Below, in pieces: positions 5,119 to 6,987 of a stretch of 6,987 nt of DNA. The notes below the pieces were generated by a model. It was not told the origin of the DNA. It ran no database searches and worked only from the letters and a program-made list of their open reading frames with translations. Both the position numbers and the translations under genes were made by a program. The stretch is from WHSM01 sp050701815 (lineage in GTDB: Bacteria > Actinomycetota > Actinomycetes > Mycobacteriales > Micromonosporaceae): positions 1 to 6,987 of the forward strand of contig JBOGDL010000138.1 of assembly GCA_050701815.1 (NCBI GenBank). The letters run 5' to 3'. Position 1 is the first letter of the stretch, and every line of letters starts with the position of its first letter.

Positions 5119-6513
5119 ATGGGCGGCAACCCCGAGGCGCGGGCACGAATCCGGCAGCATCTGGATCAGGCCCAGCGCAAGGTGGTGGTGCTCGATGACG
5201 ACCCCGTGGGCCCGCAGACCACCCACGGCCTGGACGTGCTCACCACGCCGACACCAGCAGCGCTCTCCCGCGCCCTGTCAGCGGCAGCCCCCGCGTTCTG
5301 CGTGCTCACCAACACCAGAGCCATGCCGCAACCAGAGGCTGAGGCCGTGAGCGAGACCATCGCCGCCGATGTGCTCACCATCGCCGCCCGGCAGGGCGTC
5401 GAGATCGACATCGTGAACCGCGGCGACTCCACCCTCCGTGGGCACTTTCTCGCCGAGGGCTACGCACTGGACCGGGCCAGACGCGCCGTGCTCGGGCGCG
5501 GGTTCGACGGCTACGTGTTCGCCCCGCAGTACTTCGAGGCGGGACGCGTCACCGTCGACGATGTGCAGCACGCCCGCCACGATGGCGAGTTGGTCCCCGT
5601 CAGCGAGACCGTGTTCGCCAAGGACTCCGCCTTCGGCTTCCGCAACGCGAACCTGCGCCACTATCTGGCTGAGAAGAGCAGCGGCGCCATCTCCGCCGAC
5701 GACGTGCTCAGCGTCAGCCGCGACGACATCCGAAACGGCGGGCCCGATCGGGTGGCGCGGCTGCTCGCCAGCCTCGCGGACGGGCGCATGGCGATCGTCA
5801 ACGCGGAGGACTACCGGGATCTGGAGATCGTGGTGCTCGGCGCCCAATCGGCACGCGCGCAAGGCAGCGCGCTGCTGTTCCGAGGGGCCCCTTCCTTCGT
5901 ACGTGTGGTCACCGGAATCGAGCCGCGGCCGCCGCTACGCCACGCCGACGTGTACGCCCACGGCCCCCGATCCGGACACGGCTTGATCGTGGTCGGCTCA
6001 CACGTTCCGCTGAGCACCCGCCAGTACGAGGCGGCTCGCAAGCTGGACGGCATCACCTGCGTGGAGGCGAGGGTGAGCGCGCTGCTCGACCCGGCCCAGC
6101 GCGACGCGCACCTCACGCAGGTGGCGGCGGCCGTCCGCGCCGGACTGCGCCACAGCGACGTGCTGCTGCACACCAGCCGAGAACCGGTGGCCGCGGACGG
6201 CGCCGATGCCAACCTGGCCACCGCGACCGCGATCTCCGGCGGCGTCGCGGCGATCGTACGGGCGCTGCGCCCGGAGCGGCCGCGTTTCATCATCTCCAAA
6301 GGCGGCCTCACCACCAGCGACCTGCTGACCAAGGGTCTCGGGGTACGGCGAGCCGCCGTGCTCGGCCAACTGCTTCCGGGGTTGATCTCGGTGTGGCTGC
6401 TGGTCGACTCGGACGCGGACGACCCCACCCTGCCGTACGTGGTGTTCCCCGGAAACGTCGGCGACACCGACACCCTGGCCTCGATCATCGAGGAGCTACG
6501 AGGCAGCCCCTGA
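5119..6513 (+). CDS. Four-carbon acid sugar kinase family protein (former DUF1537)
   Basis: 464 residues from ATG 5119; full length for the family and cytoplasmic. Known members phosphorylate D-threonate, L-threonate or D-erythronate with ATP. The N-terminal substrate domain has VVVLDDDPVGPQTTHG (22-37), LTNTRAMP (63-70), NRGDSTLRGH (100-109), QYFEAGRVTVDD (137-148), VFAKDSAFGF (165-174) and RNGGP (205-209). The C-terminal nucleotide domain has VVGSHVP (291-297), SKGGLTTSDLLTKGLG (393-408), LPGLISVW (419-426) and PGNVGD (444-449). These belong to the LDDDPTG-type branch of the family rather than the ADDLTGA type. One position differs: the usual Thr of DDDPTG is Val30. The gene is divergent from the transport operon and converges with the regulator. 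The usual partners of such kinases (PdxA-like dehydrogenase, aldolase or isomerase) are not in the window, so the exact substrate is open. Confidence 0.9.
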   Translation: MGGNPEARARIRQHLDQAQRKVVVLDDDPVGPQTTHGLDVLTTPTPAALSRALSAAAPAFCVLTNTRAMPQPEAEAVSETIAADVLTIAARQGVEIDIVNRGDSTLRGHFLAEGYALDRARRAVLGRGFDGYVFAPQYFEAGRVTVDDVQHARHDGELVPVSETVFAKDSAFGFRNANLRHYLAEKSSGAISADDVLSVSRDDIRNGGPDRVARLLASLADGRMAIVNAEDYRDLEIVVLGAQSARAQGSALLFRGAPSFVRVVTGIEPRPPLRHADVYAHGPRSGHGLIVVGSHVPLSTRQYEAARKLDGITCVEARVSALLDPAQRDAHLTQVAAAVRAGLRHSDVLLHTSREPVAADGADANLATATAISGGVAAIVRALRPERPRFIISKGGLTTSDLLTKGLGVRRAAVLGQLLPGLISVWLLVDSDADDPTLPYVVFPGNVGDTDTLASIIEELRGSP

Positions 6514-6987
6514 GCGCAGGCGGGCAGGAAAGTTCAGGTAGCGGCTGAGCTGTGTGGCTGCGTTGAGCATGGCAAGGCCTTGTGCGGTGAGCTTTCGTTG
6601 CCAGTCATCCAGGGCGCGGGACAGTCCGTCGGCGCCCCCGGCTGTTCGGACCTGCTGGACCACGGTGCAGATGTGGCCTAGCAGGTAGCCCCCGCGTCTA
6701 AGAAGGTGGGCGAGTTCGGCGTCGCGGGTGTCGCTTGCTCGGAAGATCCGGTGCCCGGTGACGGGGTCTCGTACCGGGGCGAGGATGCCGACACGCTCCC
6801 AGCTTCGCAGGGTCGCGGGGGTGACGCGGAGTCGGTGGGCGAGGTCGCCGATGGTTCGGACACCGGGATCTGGTTGGTCTTCGTCGTTGTGGGAATGCGA
6901 CGTCAGGTGATCCACCGCGTTCCTCACCCGATCGAGAGTGCCCCGGTCGCGGAGCAGCTGGCTGTGTCCACGGTCGATGATCGTCAG
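6496..6987 (-). CDS. TioE-like transcriptional regulator with second MerR-type HTH, N-terminal part beyond window edge
   Basis: The frame is open from the right edge to TAG at 6496, giving 163 residues. Numbering from the edge, residues 5-28 (DRGHSQLLRDRGTLD and after) resemble the helical end of a first MerR-like half. An acidic linker follows, then a MerR winged helix-turn-helix at 44-83: TIGDLAHRLRVTPATLRSWER (recognition part), GILAP, and the wing RDPVTGHRIF. Residues 86-151 are helical (DAELAHLLRRGGYLLGHI, VVQQVRTAGG, LDDWQRKLTAQGLAML). No metal-binding cysteines of the CueR type are visible. This layout matches my recollection of TioE-family regulators, which carry MerR-like units in both halves. 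GTG at 6927 could start a shorter protein, but coding-like sequence continues upstream of it. Codons ending in A or T are more frequent than in the neighbouring genes. The last 18 nt overlap the 3' end of the kinase gene on the other strand. Its target is unknown. Confidence 0.82.
   Translation of the reverse strand: MTIIDRGHSQLLRDRGTLDRVRNAVDHLTSHSHNDEDQPDPGVRTIGDLAHRLRVTPATLRSWERVGILAPVRDPVTGHRIFRASDTRDAELAHLLRRGGYLLGHICTVVQQVRTAGGADGLSRALDDWQRKLTAQGLAMLNAATQLSRYLNFPARLRSGAAS

Noticed and set aside
4777..5129. Open frames in the divergent intergenic region (plus 4777-5106; minus 4821-5129 and 4843-5226)
   Set aside because: They have no ribosome binding site at proper spacing, no family resemblance, and biased Arg/Pro/Gly composition.
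5278..5862. Minus-strand open frame of 194 codons opposite the kinase
   Set aside because: It mirrors the kinase gene, whose signature motifs are clear; the antisense product has no recognisable domain.
6514..6560. Possible terminator between kinase and regulator
   Set aside because: The region is coding on the minus strand and has no strong hairpin followed by a T-tract.
6496..6927. Regulator taken as a complete 143-residue protein starting at GTG 6927
   Set aside because: The frame stays open to the window edge, and the extra 20 residues (RGHSQLLRDRG region) look like real regulator sequence, so the gene is better treated as cut by the edge.

Overview
The window is GC-rich with tightly packed genes and many GTC/CTC/GCC-type codons, as in an actinomycete chromosome. 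A lipoprotein solute-binding protein and a TioE-like double-MerR regulator fit that. The sequence alone does not fix a genus.

Layout. From about 4753 down to the left edge, one minus-strand operon runs in the order FAD-dependent oxidoreductase (4753-3365), DppB-type permease (3358-2435), DppC-type permease (2438-1500) and family-5 solute-binding lipoprotein (1467 to beyond position 1). The spacings are 6 nt, a 4-nt ATGA overlap and 32 nt, so co-transcription is very likely. The binding protein is cut by the left edge. No ATPase gene is in the window; one could follow to the left. Positions 4754-5118 are a 365-nt divergent intergenic region with inverted repeats, a short direct repeat and candidate promoter elements. 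On the plus strand, 5119-6513 encodes a four-carbon acid sugar kinase family protein (formerly DUF1537). At the right edge a minus-strand regulator (6496 to beyond 6987) meets the kinase tail to tail with an 18-nt overlap. It is the C-terminal part of a TioE-like regulator with a second MerR-type helix-turn-helix.

How the parts may work together. The binding protein and two permeases would import a small solute. The cytoplasmic FAD enzyme made from the same message is a candidate for its first oxidation. The divergent kinase would phosphorylate a short sugar acid such as a threonate or erythronate. This suggests a catabolic island for an unknown polyhydroxylated or hydroxy-acid compound. The link between the operon and the kinase rests only on divergent adjacency. 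The substrate, and whether the regulator at the right edge controls the locus, cannot be read from the sequence. I see no CRISPR array, insertion sequence, tRNA or rRNA.
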